From Azophilus sp965220425 (lineage in GTDB: Bacteria; Pseudomonadota; Gammaproteobacteria; Pseudomonadales; Azotimanducaceae): a stretch of 64,000 nt of DNA. The DNA lies in contig OZ244830.1 in assembly GCA_965220425.1 (NCBI GenBank), positions 1,922,001-1,986,000 of the forward strand, read 5' to 3'. The notes under the pieces are model-generated. The model saw only the letters and a list, made by a program, of their open reading frames with translations, made no database searches and was not told the DNA's origin. Position numbers and translations under genes: made by a program. Positions 62,280 to 64,000 of this stretch are shown here, in pieces. Within the stretch, counting starts at the first letter, position 1. Each line of letters starts with the position of its first letter.

Positions 62280-63252
62280 TGGAATTCCCCTCGATCAGAT
62301 GGCCGCATTGCCGGGCAAACCGTTCGCTGGCCAGTGCCGCGAGCGCCGGAACGAAGTGCAGGTAGTGGGCGGTCGAGACGACAGACACATGCCCCATGTA
62401 AAGAGCGAGATGCGGCAGACGGCTCTGGACGTCCTCACCGCGCCGATACAGTCGCGTTAGCGCCTCGACGGCAAAGCTGTGGCGAAGGTCGTGCACGTGT
62501 GGCCGCCGGCCCTGGGCATCGCGAACGCCCGCCAGATCGAACAGAAGAGCGATGCCATAGCGCAGTCCCGTGCCTGTGTAGGGGCGCCAACCTCGCGAGC
62601 GGTTACAGAGCAGCGGTGCGTCCTGGCGCCGGTCCTCGCACACCGCGTGCCGCACCCGAAGATAGCGGCACAGTTCCCGATTTGTACTCGGGGACAGCGG
62701 CACGAAGCGAGACTTGTGAAACTTCGACTCCCGCACCCGGATGACCGCCGCCAACGTGTCAATGTCGGAGAGGGTCAGACGCAGCACTTCGCCTCTTCGC
62801 AAGCCTGCGGTGTAGAACAGCACTGTCGCCAGACGCAGAACTTCGCTTCGCATCGGCGAGTTCGGCGTAGGGGAAAGTGTGGCCGCGCACGTCAGCATCC
62901 GGGCCACCTGGTCGGGTGTGACAAGGACCGGTGTCCGATAGGGTTGTGGCTTGGCGAAGTAGAGCGGGTCCGGCACGAAACAGGTGGGATCCGTTCTGCG
63001 GCGATGCAAACAGAACTTGCGCACGATCCGTTGACGAGCGCGGCGCGTGTTGGCGGACAGGGGCTTGATGTGTTCACACCAGCGGTCGAAAACACTCTGA
63101 TCGAGATCGTCCGCGCCGACCTGAACCAGGAAGTTCTGGAACCAGCGTAGTTCATACTCCTCAGTTCGGTAGCCGCGGCCCAGCGTTCGCTGGTGGGCGA
63201 GGAAGCGACGTATCGGCGCATCGAGCGCGGTGACCGGCATTATCTGATCCAT
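62266..63252 (-). CDS. Tyrosine recombinase, second of trio
   Basis: 328 codons. Arg in YTAGLRRGEVLRLTLSDID, HDLRHSFAVEALTRLYRRGE (HxxR), MGHVSVVSTAHYLHF (H and Tyr). It starts 10 bases after the first member's stop. Intact. Confidence 0.9.
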   Translation of the reverse strand: MDQIMPVTALDAPIRRFLAHQRTLGRGYRTEEYELRWFQNFLVQVGADDLDQSVFDRWCEHIKPLSANTRRARQRIVRKFCLHRRRTDPTCFVPDPLYFAKPQPYRTPVLVTPDQVARMLTCAATLSPTPNSPMRSEVLRLATVLFYTAGLRRGEVLRLTLSDIDTLAAVIRVRESKFHKSRFVPLSPSTNRELCRYLRVRHAVCEDRRQDAPLLCNRSRGWRPYTGTGLRYGIALLFDLAGVRDAQGRRPHVHDLRHSFAVEALTRLYRRGEDVQSRLPHLALYMGHVSVVSTAHYLHFVPALAALASERFARQCGHLIEGNSNGQA

Positions 63253-63262
63253 GACATTCCTC

Positions 63263-64000
63263 CTAGATGCTGTCGAGCGACGGCACGGGAAGCGCCACCG
63301 CGCGTAGCGCTTCGATGTCGAGGCGCAGATAGACGCAAGTGCTCTCGAGGTTGCGGTGGCCGAGAAGATCTCCGATCGCCTTCACGCCGACCCCGCGTTC
63401 GAGCAACCGCAGGGCGAAGGCGTGCCGCAGACTGTAGGCGGAGTAACGCCCCGGCGGTAATCCGAACTCTCGGGTCCGCTTCGTGAAGACGTCGCAGACC
63501 GCCGTGTTCTTCAGTGCGCCACTCGGACGCCGCGCGCGCAGGAACAACTCCCGGTGTCCGCACTCGGGACGCCCCAGGCGCAAATATCGGCGCAGTACGT
63601 CAACGGTCGATGAATCCAGGGGTAACAGCAGTTCCGATGCGGTCTTGCGCTGCCTGACGCGCATCGTCGGTGCCTCGAAATCCAACGACCCCACCTCAAG
63701 CGCGACAATCTCGGAGGGGCGCAGACCGTAATACGCCATGAGATGCAAGATCGCGTAATCGCGCCAGCCCGCCTTGCTTGATCGATCGACCGATCGAAGC
63801 AGCTCCTGGACCAACTTCCATGGCATTGCCCGGGGCGGTCGCTCGGCACGATAGGTGCGGGGTGTATCGATTGTATCGAGGCGATGCGGGACCAGGCCGC
63901 GCTCGAAGGCATAGCCCAGGAAAGCACGCAGGTGAGCTACCGTGTGCTGCAGGCTCTGCCGCGTGACCCGCGCACCCTTCATCGACAGGAAGCTCTCGAC
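63263..64000 (-). CDS. Tyrosine recombinase, first of trio (5' end off right edge)
   Basis: The frame is open to the window edge. Arg in MAYYGLRPSEIVALEVGSLD, AYSLRHAFALRLLERGVGVK (HxxR), LLGHRNLESTCVYLRLD (H and Tyr). Only the catalytic part and some of the N-terminal domain are visible. Confidence 0.88.
   Translation of the reverse strand, partial: VESFLSMKGARVTRQSLQHTVAHLRAFLGYAFERGLVPHRLDTIDTPRTYRAERPPRAMPWKLVQELLRSVDRSSKAGWRDYAILHLMAYYGLRPSEIVALEVGSLDFEAPTMRVRQRKTASELLLPLDSSTVDVLRRYLRLGRPECGHRELFLRARRPSGALKNTAVCDVFTKRTREFGLPPGRYSAYSLRHAFALRLLERGVGVKAIGDLLGHRNLESTCVYLRLDIEALRAVALPVPSLDSI

Larger units (their letters stand above)
61170..64000 (-). mobile_element. Recombinase-in-trio (RIT)-type element, partial
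   Basis: Three consecutive minus-strand tyrosine recombinase genes, adjacent (10-base gap) or overlapping (14 bases), with no other genes between. This is the layout of RIT elements. The 5' end of the first gene is off the right edge, so the far terminal repeat cannot be seen. Confidence 0.75.

Overview
The window is 64 kb of high-GC DNA. The organism is most likely a proteobacterium, probably a gammaproteobacterium: there is a tolR/tolA fragment, an AbiE system, very large secreted Calx-beta proteins and many proteobacterial-type insertion sequences (IS). A SRCR domain and the heavy IS load would suit a host-associated bacterium, for example a sponge symbiont. That lifestyle is inference; no rRNA, tRNA or clear taxonomic marker was seen.

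Layout. (1) 1-15.5 kb, minus strand: two very large secreted proteins. One is a serine peptidase with sedolisin-like and GLUG features that runs off the left edge. The other has 3432 codons, with a trypsin-like protease domain, a SRCR domain, a long Calx-beta array, a fibronectin III domain and a glycine-rich linker. Broken pieces of related secreted proteins lie between and beside them. (2) 16.3-24.5 kb: a toxin/defence cluster made of a Fic protein with a changed catalytic motif behind a TTGCGC-repeat operator, a VOC protein, a ParE/Phd-type pair, AbiEi/AbiEii, and an MNT nucleotidyltransferase with a HEPN partner. (3) 24.7-30.7 kb: a complete IS21-type element abutting a small module of tyrosine integrase, KfrA-like protein and hypotheticals. 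(4) 30.7-37.6 kb: two related modules (DUF5372-like ORF, small ORF, large serine recombinase). The second is inserted, in frame and with a 7-bp repeat at both junctions, into an IS91-type transposase gene. (5) 37.5-55.3 kb: a graveyard of accessory genes loaded with IS elements. The key item is a NACHT/STAND-type NTPase gene with C-terminal pentapeptide-like repeats. It is split into three pieces by an IS3, an IS1634 and an IS66-type element, and the last two pieces rejoin exactly through their target duplications. The IS66 element carries a DUF4338 (DruA-like) passenger. A stranded tolR'-tolA fragment, a GIY-YIG protein, an ardC fragment and two copies of a truncated phosphoesterase 5' end are also here. 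(6) 55.3-58.5 kb: a further DDE-type IS, a 34-codon membrane peptide and an istB relic. (7) 58.5-64 kb: an IS91-type element with its own tyrosine recombinase, then three consecutive tyrosine recombinases (recombinase-in-trio, RIT, arrangement) running off the right edge.

The left third encodes surface or secreted proteins. The rest is a defence and mobile-element island that has been repeatedly invaded. Several defence genes are decayed: the NACHT NTPase, a HEPN-like gene and ardC. The AbiE, MNT/HEPN and ParE/Phd pairs look intact.
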